DNA of 64,000 nt from Symsagittifera roscoffensis (lineage: Eukaryota > Xenacoelomorpha > Acoela > Convolutidae), in contig NC_087062.1 in NCBI RefSeq assembly GCF_963678635.1, forward strand, positions 51,616,028 through 51,680,027. Direction: 5' to 3'. Position numbers and translations under genes: made by a program. Each line of letters opens with the position of its first letter. The first letter of the stretch is position 1. Positions 31,146-42,024 of the stretch are shown here, piece by piece. The notes beneath the pieces were generated by a model. That model made no database searches and was not told where the DNA came from. It saw only the letters and a list, made by a program, of their open reading frames with translations.

Positions 31146-32805
31146 AAGCCAATATTTTAATTGTGAATCGCATGTAGTCACAGAGATAACGGCAAAACCT
31201 CATAGAAAAAAAATTACGTTCTTTTCGTTGGTTGAAAACTAAAAGTTGCAACTTCTTTGTGCCGTGACTGCAGAAAAACTCTCAAGCAACTTTCAGCTTG
31301 TCCGTGCCCTTAGCAACTTATGCCTTCATAGCTTAACATTTAAAAGCTTTAACCCTGCTGGCTTCCTAAATGCCCTCATCTGGAAGGTATTTTGAAATTA
31401 CATCCCGGTATCTAGCCCAAAAAAGGACTAAAACGTGAAGGTTATCCAATTTTTCGTTACTAAGACGTTGAGTATGAGCGTGACATTAGTTTTATTGCGC
31501 TTAGTTGTGCTCGAGCAGGCAATAAAATATCTTTTAAGCAGTTAAAAGAGGTAAATATTTTCTGAATACTGTTCTTTCAACCTAATATCTGTCGGTTTAT
31601 TTATGATTAGTTCTTCTAGATGAGATCTAACTATCATTGAGGTGTTAAGCTGTTACTGCTGTGTGACAATAATTGACAATTTGACAAGTGTGACCTCTTT
31701 GAAAGTCAGTTAGTTGGTGACTGCTAACTGACTTCTAAGTCTTTTCTGACTTGTATATTTCCCTAAATACCTGCCATCCACTTTTTATTCCGATTTAGAG
31801 CCACCAACTTTGAATGCTAAGTCTTCCAGCTTGATTCTACTGCTGTCGGTGCTTTTGATCATGAACCTAGATAAAGGGGGATCTAGTCAGAAAAGTCTTT
31901 TATGGTGCAGGTTAGAGAACATCTAACATACACTCTAATGGGAAATCTAAACAGTGATTCCGCCCTCGAAAAGCTTGCCGTCTGGATGATTAGCAAACAT
32001 ATGATTGGTGATATGTTGCATAGATTTTATGATATATTAATCTGTCGCAAATGGCGGCTTACAGTACACAAACACACCTATCATTATACTGAGACCTCCG
32101 AGACAAAATAGCAGACGACGCTTTAAGTGATCTTTTCTCATGTTTATACCATCCATGCAGACACTTTCGAAAGCGACCCGGAACATTGACGCTCAATTTT
32201 TGCATTCACTAGCAAATTAAATTGACCTCTAGCTGCAAAAAAATAAATCTTTCAACCTTGGCCGTCAATCTAGCTGAAAAACAACATATTCACACAAAAT
32301 CAGGATTAAACCCCAGTAACTAATTCTTAGCCCAAAAAACCTGGGAGCTTGAAATTATCAGGTAGCTCAAAAAGTCTCATCTTGAATTATATCATCCATT
32401 TTTTACCTATTTCTCCTTTCTTACTTTACAAAAAGAAAGCTCATGCACAGACCGCTATAAGGGATACTTAGAGCTGAGTCTGAGATGGGGAGGGAAAACT
32501 GTCACGGAGGATAATAATGATGAATGAATGTTTAATTAAAACAAACACTTTCTTGCATTTGAATTAGATGGAAAATGAAAAGACCCGAATACCTATAAAA
32601 CCAGAAAGAAATGAGAACACGAAATTATCTTAGATGTTCAAAACTTTGGTTGTCCTAATGAGAAAAGTGATTGCAGTAAAACTTGAATGACTAGTAAGGA
32701 GTCGAAAAAAAGCAGTTTTTACGTCTTAAAAAGTACTTTAAGAATGTTTTCTCGCGGCTCAATGAGTTTTGAAAAGCAAATACACAAAGCTTCATTTTTC
32801 ATGAA
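31146..32805. other. Host DNA without recognised gene
   Basis: Less homopolymeric than its neighbours but with no conserved ORF; the 69-codon frame at 31902-32111 has no motif. May be intron or upstream region of the receptor gene. Confidence 0.4.
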
Positions 32806-34381
32806 AACTTTTTATACCTATTTTTTTGTTGATTTTTTTTACTTTCTCTATCGATTACGAGCGGGAAAAAAATCTTTTTGTCTAGTTCCTTGGCGACAGG
32901 TTTCTGTAGTGTCCAAACTTTTTTTATTATAATTATTTTCGTGAAAACTAACTTTCTCAAGTGTTAATTATTTGTAGGATTCGGAGGACACAAAGAAATC
33001 CTGATGCATTTTTGGTCTATACAAGTACATGGAACTTGGATTGAAATAAATTGAATTCAGATTCATGAATTTTTTTATGCCTATTTTTTTGTTGATTTTC
33101 TTTATTTTCTCTATTGATTACGAGCGGGAAAAAAATCTTTTTGTCTAGTTCCTTGGCGACAGGTTTCTGTAGTGTCCAAACTTTTTTATTATAATTGTTT
33201 TCGGGAAATCTAACTTTCTCAAGTGTTAATTATTTGTAAGATTCGGAGGACACAAAGAAATCCTGATGCATTTTTGGTCTATACAAGTACATGGAACTTG
33301 GATTGAAATAAATTGAATTCAGATTCATGAATTTTTTTATGCCGATTTTTTTGTTGACTTTCTTTATTTTCTCTATTGATTACGAGCGAGAAAAAAAATC
33401 TTTTTGTCTAGTTCCTTGGCGACAGGTTTCTGTAGTGTCCAAAATTTTTTTATTATAATTGTTTTCGTGAAATCTAACTTTCTCAAGTGTTAATTATTTG
33501 TAGGATTCGGAGGACACAAAGAAATCCTGATGCATTTTTGGTCTATACAAGTACATGGAACTTGGATTGAAATAAATTGAATTCAGATTCATGAATTTTT
33601 TTATGCCTATTTTTTTGTTGATTTTCTTTATTTTCTCTATTGATTACGAGCGGGAAAAAAATCTTTTTGTCTAGTTCCTTGGCGACAGGTTTCTGTAGTG
33701 TCCAAACTTTTTTATTATAATTGTTTTCGGGAAATCTAACTTTCTCAAGTGTTAATTATTTGTAAGATTCGGAGGACACAAAGAAATCCTGATGCATTTT
33801 TGGTCTATACAAGTACATGGAACTTGGATTGAAATAAATTGAATTCAGATTCATGAATTTTTTTATGCCGATTTTTTTGTTGACTTTCTTTATTTTCTCT
33901 ATTGATTACGAGCGAGAAAAAAAATCTTTTTGTCTAGTTCCTTGGCGACAGGTTTCTGTAGTGTCCAAAATTTTTTTATTATAATTGTTTTCGTGAAATC
34001 TAACTTTCTCAAGTGTTAATTATTTGTAGGATTCGGAGGACACAAAGAAATCCTGATGCATTTTTGGTCTATACAAGTACATGGAACTTGGATTGAAATA
34101 AATTGAATTCAGATTCATGAATTTTTTTATGCCTATTTCTTGTTAATTTTCTTTATTTTCTCTATTGATTACGAGCGGGAAAAAATCTTTTTATCTAGTT
34201 CCTTGGCGACAGGCTTCTGTAGTGCCAGACTTTTTTTATTATAATTGTTTTCGTGAAATCTAACTTTCTCAAGTGTTAATTATTTGTAGGATTCGGAGGA
34301 CACAAAGAAATCCTGATGCATTTTTGGTCTATACAAGTACATGGAACTTGGATTGAAATAAATTGAATTCAGATTCATGAA
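32806..34381 (+). repeat. Satellite array, six ~262-bp units
   Basis: The phrase TTGAATTCAGATTCATGAA recurs at 33051, 33313, 33577, 33839, 34103 and 34363 (spacings 262, 264, 262, 264, 260). Unit 1 is more diverged and unit 6 differs slightly. Units 2 and 4 look identical, and units 3 and 5 look identical, so the middle is a 526-bp A-B dimer present twice (33073-33598 and 33599-34124). No ORF is preserved. Confidence 0.92.
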
Positions 34382-35109
34382 TATGGTGGCTGTTTGCCAA
34401 AAACAACCGTGACATAGTCAAGAAAAGAAACATTGAGACTCAGTAATGGATTTCGGGGACGCCCAATCGCCCTCAGGAAAGAGTTCGTGTTTTGCTGACC
34501 AACCCTATAGTTTTTATAAAAGCGCAGTGGTGCCAAGATGTACCAATAATGAAGGAGAGCGCGCGCCAAAAACAACACGTTTCTTTCGACTCAAAACCTT
34601 CCAAAAAATGCATAAAATTGCTGAGACTTGAAAAACACGGACATCTTTTCAACATTTCTTTTTGCTTCATATTAAATAATTTGAACACATTATACCATAT
34701 CGTTTTTTGAAGACCTTCAAAAGGATTAAATAGCAATACTTTTTTATAAGAAGTCTCGGATCTAGGATTTCTCGAGCTATCTAAAAAAAACTTTGTTGAC
34801 CTTATTTTGGCAAAACTCTGGGATTGGTTGTTCAAAAATGGATTTTGTAAAATGGTACCAAAGCAGGGACCCGAGGTAGAAACCTGAGGGGCTGTTGCCC
34901 TCCCATTACATATGCTACAGAGCAAAATATTTTATGCACAAGAATCATCCAGCCATGAAATTTTTCGTCGCTTAGTTTCTGCAGACTATTTCTGAAAATG
35001 GTCAATTTTCTAGAAAAAAAAGAAAGCTGATAGTTAGTTTTGGAGTTCATGTTTTTGTGTCAGATAAAGGTAAGAAGCATCGGGGTGATTGCTGATGATT
35101 TCTGTTTAG
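34382..35109. other. Sequence before the receptor exon, ending in a splice acceptor
   Basis: Ends with TGATTTCTGTTTAG (AG at 35108-35109), a good pyrimidine-containing acceptor. The 150-codon - strand frame at 34473-34925 has no motif and is not supported. Confidence 0.55.
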
Positions 35110-36098
35110 CTAACATCACGGAGGACAATGGAGATGATGAGGAGTCTTTGCTGATCAGTGGGCGCACACCCAGCCCCATGTGGTATCCTGACACTTACTT
35201 CCAACTAGTGCACTCTCTCCTCTACAGCGAGGAGGAACAATCGGTCCAGTTCCTCCCAAACGGCTTCGTCGAGCTCATCCAGAAGGTGCGTCTCGTCACT
35301 CCATGCACTCCAAACGTCCATCTCTTCCCATTCGACGTCGTCCAGTGCAGTCTGCAGATGTCCAGTTTTGGCAATCCAATCCAGAATGTGAACTACTCCT
35401 GGGACTCCGAGAGAACCCCTGGAGGCGTGTTCGTCGACCCCAAGAACAATGACGCCGACCACCTCGGCTTTGACATCCTACCGACTGGACATGTGGCGTT
35501 CAACTGCGAATACGGGCCAGACACTTTCTCCTGCTTCACTGCCACCATCTCTCTCAAACGGTACTATTCGGCATACGTGTTGCAGATCTACGTGCCCGCA
35601 TTCCTACTAGTAATCCTCAGCTGGCTCACTTTCTGGGTGAACATCCAAGCCACACCTGCCAGAGCCAGTCTGAGTGTCACTACAGTTCTATCCATGCTCA
35701 CTCTCACCTCACGCAGCTCCGCCGAGAACCAGAAGCACGTGAGTGGAAAGGTGACGGCATTGGATGTCTACATCTACGTCTGCTTCATTTTCGTCATCCT
35801 CGCAATGCTAGAGTTCTCGCTGAGTGACTTTGCGGCCTCACATGCTGCTAAAAGGAACAAGCAAACCCACCACACCCTGCTGGTCAACAATTCCAGCAAT
35901 CACCAGCACAAGACCACACCCAGAACCAGCAGCACTCACTGGATCCGCTCACTCGTCACAGACGGGGAAAACGTGAACAAAGTGGCGCGCGTGGTTCTTC
36001 CAATCGCTTTCTCGGTGTTCAACGCCATTTACTGGGCTGTTTTGACTGTAGGCGTAGCGAGACAAACCCACCATGAAATAACTCATATTGTAGCATAG
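35110..36098 (+). CDS. Cys-loop anion channel receptor, exon 2 (rest of ectodomain and M1-M4)
   Basis: Pentameric ligand-gated chloride channel of the glycine/GABA/glutamate/histidine-gated group. From the phase-1 acceptor the exon encodes 329 residues to TAG. Numbered after joining with exon 1: W124-Y-P-D; Cys-loop C165-C179 with 13 residues between; a second cysteine pair C232/C241 as in GlyR and GluCl; M1 about 254-277; M2 about 281-301 preceded by PAR (282-284), the anion-selectivity signature; M3 about 314-336; M4 about 391-414; extracellular tail. The M3-M4 loop is short, about 55 residues, and His/Asn/Thr-rich. No intron interrupts this part. The ligand cannot be deduced. Exon 1 with matching phase is on the other strand across the N gap. 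Confidence 0.93.
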
Positions 36099-36330
36099 CT
36101 AACCGAGCATTTCTCATAAGCATCCCATGCCGAAGTTTCTCAGATTAAAAAATTATCCTATTTTAATAACCATTTGCATTTTAGAAGAAGAGCAAACGGA
36201 TTAACTTCCACAGTGATTATGTCGCATACAACTCCACCAAAAAAAATTCCGCAAAGTAATTGCAAAAAAACCTTATTATTTTCCTACTTAATTTTTAGAA
36301 AAAATATATATTTTTTCTCCATGTAATCCC

Positions 36331-36336
36331 AATAAA
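36331..36336 (+). terminator. Candidate polyadenylation signal of the receptor gene
   Basis: AATAAA, 233 bases after the stop codon, in an AT-rich 3' flank. Alternative AATAAA-like hexamers lie near 36422 and 36442. Confidence 0.4.
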
Positions 36337-36559
36337 ATCTGTTTTAAAACACATTCTCACACTCTGTGATGAGATGATTTCTAATGTTCAATGAAAAAAT
36401 TTTGGTGCCAAGGTTATTTCTAATAAAACAAATCTTGGACTGAAATAAACTCTTAAACTATACGTAATCGATAGGTGGAGAAATAGGTTAAAAACAGTAC
36501 ATTCGAAAAAATTCGACAGTGGAGAAACTCAAAAGTGCATAATATGCTTGGTGTGGTTT

Positions 36560-37345
36560 TTTGCTCAGTCAATTTTCGGCGACCGAAATAATAGTCTTTA
36601 ACAAATAAATTTTATGCCCCATTGAAGATATCGAATCCCTGAAGTCAAATTCAAAAAGGTTTTTACCTTCGGTTTTTTTGCAAATTTCGGGAGTTTGAAA
36701 ATTGCTAATTTGACCATGCTCTAGACTAATTAATGCGCACTTTCAAATTTTTATCCAAAATTCTTTGTAGTTTTTCCCAAAAATCTAATCGATATGGATT
36801 AAGAGACAGTCAAAACGTTCAGGACTTTGACCTGATATACCAGCAGTCTTGTTTCCTTAGGATAAGGGAGCTTAGAATTAGTGGAAGGTGAGGCACTGCC
36901 GGGAACACAACATTCAGGTTTGCCAATTCTAGATTGGAAGTAAAAATTTGCAAGTAGAACCAAATAGGCTTTTTTGTTTAATCTCTTGTTCCGACTTTTG
37001 ACTACTTTTTTTTGATAATATCCTCCTCACACGCAATTTTGACAAAATTAAAAAAACTGATTTGTATCAGGGTAATGCCTTGAAAGTTCCGACCGCCTTC
37101 TAGTCTCTATAGAGCAGTGTTTGCATTAAAAAACTGATGATTTTTTCAAAAATTGTGAAAAAAAAATTTCAAATTTTTTTTGAAAAATCAACCACAAAAT
37201 GTTATATATAGTACAAAAAAAAACTTTTTTTGATAATATATAAAAATCCTGTCAAAAATGGCAAGTTAAAAAGTCCAAATTTGTCTATTTGTCTGGAGAA
37301 AAAACCAACCCGAGTACAAATATTCCGCACTTTCTAGGAAACTTG
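36560..37345. mobile_element. Diverged Helentron-like fragments in both orientations
   Basis: A + strand 3' portion ends near 36856 with TTCAGGACTTTGACCTGA and CAGCAGTCTTGTT. A new 5' end, TTGTTCCGACTTTTGAC, starts at 36986. A - strand copy runs about 37063-37345 with its 3' stem-loop (ATCAGGGTAATGCCTTGA) and 5' end but lacking most of the body. Boundaries approximate; 36099-36559 and 37346-37496 show nothing else. Confidence 0.5.
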
Positions 37346-37496
37346 GAGCCTAATAATGCAAAATTTGCAAGAAGCAATTTTCATCATTTCTAGTCACAAT
37401 AATTTTCCCCACTGGATTAGAGTTTATTTAAATTAAAGTGAATTTCAAAACTTTTCTAATTCATGATTGTTTTTTTTTCAGCCAAATATTCAGCCT

Positions 37497-38335
37497 AACC
37501 CGGGTTGACAAAAGTTGCTTATCATACAATTCCATACTATGGAAAAAATGCTTATCATACGATTCCGTTCAATTCCATAGAAAACAAATCGTATGAAAGT
37601 CACATGATAACCATTTTTTCCACACAATGGAATTGTATGATAGCATTTTGTTTCCATTAAATGGAATTGTATGATAGGTGTTTTTGCCCTAAACCAAAAA
37701 GTTGTTTTTTCTTTCTAATTTTGTTTTTTGAAACATTTTGGGTTCTGTTTGCAACTGAACCCAAATGACAAAAACCTTGGTTACTCAAAGCAACAAAGGT
37801 TCGACGTTCTTGCTTTTACAATGCATAGAAAACGACCTGAATTGTCTTCGAGCTGACTTTCACAAATGATATAACAAAAGTAACAAACTTTTAATTTTTG
37901 GGAAAAATTTTCAATGATGATTAATTTAATTTTTTGCATTTTCAAATTATCAGACATTGATCAGGGCGTACTTAAACACGCCTTGCAAAAGAAATAGGAA
38001 TTTTCAGCGTTTTTGAAAAAACATTTTGAAGTGAAAAGAAAAAAAGCCAATATTATCGTATCCAGGACTACGTTATGCACACAAAAAATTAAATTTTGCA
38101 GGCAAAAATTTTTTTCGGAAAAGGTTTAATTGCAAAGAAAACTCGATTTGCGGTTGAAAAAAAAAAACAAAAAAAAATTTGGGCAAGTTTCAAATTTACT
38201 TCAAAGTTTTTCTGTCGCGGCTAAAAGTTTGTTTATCGAAAAAATGATTATCATTTCATTTTCATAGAATGGAAATCGTGTGATAAACATTTTCGTCAAA
38301 AATGAAGAAAAAAATGGGCCCACTTGATCTAATTT
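37497..38335 (+). repeat. ~0.9-kb interspersed repeat, copy 3
   Basis: Begins CCCGGGTTGACAAAAG. It holds a cluster of AATTCCAT/ATGGAATT words in both orientations next to TTATCATAC and GTATGATA (37520-37680), and GTATCCAGGACTACGTTATG near 38060. The clustered palindromes could form cruciforms. Homologous to 22572 and 25363. Confidence 0.5.
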
Positions 38336-38390
38336 AATCATAAAACGAATCAAGCTCGAAAAAAAAATTCAATGAAAACAAACACTTATC

Positions 38391-38801
38391 TGGAACCAGA
38401 TATAAACTATATTTATTATTTGGTTATAAATTGTATATTTTATCTCTATAAAATATTTAATATTAACCAATCACGATCCATCTAACTAACAACCCACTTA
38501 TTTGTAAGTGCTGAAATTACTTGTAATTTGAGCACCAGAGAGATTTGAATTAAACTTAGAAATTAGTTACCTCTCCAAGAGAACTTTAGCAATCGCAATG
38601 AGCCAGTATACTCTAGATCTATTGAGCCTAGCAGAGACTAGTTAAACACCCTGAGACTAGCAGATATAAGAGTAAGATTAGGATCGGTATTAGATTAAGA
38701 AGTTGCACGAATCTATCCAGGCCGAAAATAAGATAGCGTGACGAGCAGACGGTGTACCCTATCCGAAATTACTCTATGAGTTATACCTCGAACGTAACTC
38801 A
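38391..38801 (+). repeat. 5' LTR of element B (411 bp)
   Basis: TGGAACCAG...TAACTCA, full-length match to 12761-13170. TATA-like CTCTATAAAAT near 38444-38454. The stem-loop is at 38508-38535 with one mismatch. The left flank is unrelated to the sequence preceding the 3' LTRs, which fixes the boundary. Confidence 0.85.
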
Positions 38802-38803
38802 TC

Positions 38804-38821
38804 TGGTGCGACCATAAGTCT
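38804..38821 (+). promoter_or_regulatory. Primer-binding site candidate
   Basis: TGGTGCGACCATAAGTCT begins 2 bases after the LTR, at the position and with the TGG start expected for pairing with a tRNA 3' CCA end. I cannot name the tRNA from sequence alone. Confidence 0.6.
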
Positions 38822-40113
38822 CGATCAAGATTTTAAAAAACAAATTAGTTTAGAACTAACAGATAGATTAGAATTAGACAAAAAAATATATTATCAAAAA
38901 TGTTACATGATAATAATCTAATTGAAAAGTCTTTACGACTCAATAGATCAGAACCGCTATTCCGCACAATAATAGAAATACCAGGCATTGGAAGAAGACC
39001 TCGGACAAGAGACGATCTACGACTACGAAGGAACTTACCATTAAGTTTCATGGTCGTAGGGCAAAGCCAGACCAAACTTTTATATTTAGGATTTTATTAA
39101 CAAAAAATTTAGATTTTCATTTGCAAACATAGAAACCTTAAAGAAAAATCTTCAAAGATTACTACAGGCGCTAAATCCTATTTACTATTGTACAAAAACG
39201 ATTTATAAAAACATCTCAATTAGTTTCCTCTAAATCTGCAGTAAAATTAAAAAAGATATCCGAAAAATATATTTATTGACAGAAAAAATAAAAAATTAGT
39301 TGACATGATCATTAATTATTAATATATACAAATCATCCTGGCATCCCCTGCTTCATCACTTAAACATAATATCAATCATTTAAACCACTAATATCATCAA
39401 ACACTAAAAATTTTATCAAATAAAATTAAATTATCTTTAACACCTTATCTAAATTTTTATCATTCTTTCATCTCAACTTATTCAATCTTAAACTAGATCA
39501 TCAAGGCTTCCCTTGGATCTCCATTGAAAATTAAATTAAATCCAATTTATATCATTAAACCTTATATCCTGATCATCAAGGCCTATCCTTGGATCAAAAA
39601 GAACAATTTTGTTCTCCCCCACCCAATAATAAAGTGTCTAACGACCTCAAACGTCGATTCACAACCCAACTCTTTTTAAAGACCCAGGAATAATAGAAAA
39701 TTTTTCAAACACACTAACTACTCAAATTAAGCTAAACAGTGAAAAACTTCGGTTATTCGTCCTTCACTTAATCACCCCTCTTACCTGACCCAGGCTAAAC
39801 CTTAAAATTCGTAAGTATTAATTTAGTTTCTAACGAACTACCTGTGTTCTAATTATACCTGAACCTCGTGGATTGATTTACTATTCTCCAACCCTTGAAC
39901 ACAATCACTACCCCTAAGTAAGATTAAGTAAGTTAACACCTCAACTTAGAATAGCCACGAGAAAGTAAAAATCATTGTTCGGAATCGATATATGCTTTTC
40001 TCTCCAACCCTACATAAAAGACCCAAGTTAGGCTAACCAAAAAATCGTAAGGATTAACAGTCTAGGATTTTAAAATCACTAACAACAACCTTGCACCCTT
40101 CATCCTAAACCTT
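38822..40113 (+). other. Leader of element B with stem-loops and splice donors
   Basis: About 1.3 kb. Two similar stem-loops occur at 39496-39519 (GATCATCAAGG-CTTC-CCTTGGATC) and 39571-39595 (same arms, another loop). A strong donor-like GTAAGTATT lies at 39811 and a second, GTAAGGATT, near 40050. A 66-codon Arg/Leu-rich frame (38900-39100) lies in it, without evidence of use. The arrangement resembles a retroviral leader: packaging or dimer hairpins, then a donor for subgenomic mRNAs. Confidence 0.5.
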
Positions 40114-40500
40114 ATGTCACTGAACAATTTAGGAAATAAACAAACAACCGTACTACACAATTGTAAAATAAATAACGAAACATACGATCTTGTAATTACA
40201 CCGCATAAACAAACAATCGGATATATTCGCACAAAACGTCAAACAATAAAAAGAAAGTTTTTAAGTAAGCAAAGACAAATTACACGAAAAAGATTTTCAA
40301 AGCGTAGAAACGCAGTCTCTGAATCAGAAGTCAGCGATTTAGATGCACTCTACAAACTAAAAGATACAGTAAATAAAAATCACCCAGTTCATGGTCAATT
40401 ATACTTTTCCGATTCAGAAGCTACATCACATTCATCAAAACAAGGAAAAAGAAGAATAAAAAAGATAAACAAAAATAAACCAGTACGTTTTCACAGTTGA
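40114..40500 (+). CDS. Basic ORF upstream of gag (128 aa)
   Basis: Complete frame from ATG 40114 to TGA 40498-40500. The middle is strongly basic (TIKRKFLSKQRQITRKRF, then SKRRN), followed by an acidic-serine segment (SESEVSDLDALYKL, SDSEA) and a second basic patch (KQGKRRIKKINKNK). This suits a nuclear or RNA-binding protein or a matrix-like region. It lies just before the likely gag start, in an otherwise badly damaged element, yet it is open. There is no second copy in the window to test conservation. It could be the first part of gag separated by a mutated stop. Confidence 0.5.
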   Translation: MSLNNLGNKQTTVLHNCKINNETYDLVITPHKQTIGYIRTKRQTIKRKFLSKQRQITRKRFSKRRNAVSESEVSDLDALYKLKDTVNKNHPVHGQLYFSDSEATSHSSKQGKRRIKKINKNKPVRFHS

Positions 40501-40555
40501 AACCAACCAATCAGACACATTGAACATTACGCACTGACAGTCATAAAACGAAAAA

Positions 40556-41212
40556 ATGAGTCAAAGCTCAAGTGACAAAAGTCCAGAAGACGACTCTGTT
40601 TTCCCATTTATCATCATTTCACTCACTGAAGACAGAGGACAAACACAATTTTTGTCATAATCTAATCGCAAATATACTTGAACAAGGAATTAGCCCAAGT
40701 AAAGCAGAATTCCCAGAAATGAAAATCAAAAGACAAATTGTCGATCATGACAAAAAAGGAATATGTAACTTAACACAACAATATGGAATTTACACCATAG
40801 AACTCAGTACAACAAGAAACTTCCATGGCAAATATGTTATCCAAACAGATGATGTCGATATAGAATTTTCAAAAGTATTCACAGAATACATTAAAACATA
40901 CAACATCAAAATTCACAGAGAGCAAATTCAATTTTCACTAACGATGTTTTTGCAATAATATATAACTATTTATCTATTGTAGAAAAAACAGAAACCGAAA
41001 GCACATCACCGGTTCAAACATCAAGACACTCAAATATAAGAAATGAAATTGCCGCATTCTCAGCATTTTTAAACACAATCCGCAAAAAATTTTTCAAATA
41101 ACGAAGTTTCAACAAATGTTAAACACGATTTACAAAAAATTTCAGCCTGGTTTATAATTGACTATTTTACCCACAATATAGATTTAATTGCACAAGCAAG
41201 AAAAAATTTTAG
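40556..41212 (+). pseudogene. gag: Gag N-terminal region, frameshifted
   Basis: ATG 40556 opens MSQSSSDKSPEDDSVF, closed after 34 codons by a frame change. The continuing frame (to about 40958) encodes IANILEQGISPSKAEFPEMK and QQYGIYTIELSTTRNFHGKY, probably a matrix-like domain. A further polar stretch is open, with indels, to about 41212, where the non-LTR insertion begins. No family motif is recognisable here; assignment is by position ahead of the capsid and zinc knuckle. Confidence 0.5.
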
Positions 41213-41575
41213 ACCCCAGAGTAAATAAGTTCCCCCCATCTGCACCCCAGCTGGTCAAGGCCAGGGGCAATGGTTCAACTGATTCAAACGAAATGAAAAT
41301 AGCCACCGGGAACACGTTCTACCTTTCCGAGGTAGCAGTGGTGGTCATGACGCTACAATCTGCACAATTTTGACTATTGATTGTACCCATCGGGACAACG
41401 CCAACATGACTTGGCGGCTTGGGCATTGGCCTTGCTTTGACCCAGGAGTATCGGTGCTTCACATAACAGTGATTGATCATTGACTTTCTAACCCAGCACC
41501 GGCAGGATCAGAGCGAACACTTTAGCACATCATCAACTGTGCTAGTGTCTTGGTTTGATGCGAAGGGTTGCCGAA

Positions 41576-41944
41576 TCAGTTGCGGTGCTGAGAGGTTGTC
41601 GATTCTGATGCGCTGATCAGTTTCACATGCGGGTGACAGTTTTGCATGTGCTTTGTCCAACCGCTGACATAGACATAAGTCTTGTTACAGTCGGACAGAG
41701 GGCAGTCGAATTTACCCTTTTTGGACCCCCCGTCGCTGGGCTGCTGGGGGATCTCTGCAGTTCTTTCAATTCCTTTAGTTACAGTTCCATCAGTTCCTTT
41801 AGTTACAGTTCTTTCATTTCCTTTAGTTTCAATTTCACTTTCACTACTAGCGGAGGTCTGGACCGAGGGTGAATGATAGTCTCTGAGATGCCTGTACATC
41901 TCTTTTTTGCTATGAAACATTCTACCACAGTTTTCATTAGCACA
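41576..41944 (-). pseudogene. Two C2H2 zinc fingers downstream of the non-LTR RT
   Basis: Two fingers with identical spacing, CX4C-X12-HX4H: CANENCGRMF...HLRDYH (41873-41944) and CPLSDCNKTY...HMQNCH (41633-41704). They are separated by a Ser/Thr/Glu-rich linker containing three VTKG-type short repeats. They lie C-terminal to the RT; one frame break near 41980 separates them from it. Nucleic-acid binding, for instance of target DNA or element RNA, is the likely role. Confidence 0.7.
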
Positions 41945-42024
41945 TTGAACTGTTTGCGACCGATAGCATTTGCTTTAAAATCCCCACCGTCTGTGAACTT
42001 AAGTTCGGTTGTCGGATTATGTAA

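Noticed and set aside
32806-34381. CRISPR-like array
   Set aside because: Units are contiguous ~262-bp satellite repeats with no unique spacers, in an animal genome.
34473-34925. 150-codon - strand frame before receptor exon 2
   Set aside because: Cys and Phe content looks random, there is no domain, and it overlaps the probable intron.
35040-35109. Reading of receptor exon 2 from the TTG at 35040
   Set aside because: The residues before 35110 do not match the family and the stretch ends in a good acceptor whose phase fits exon 1.
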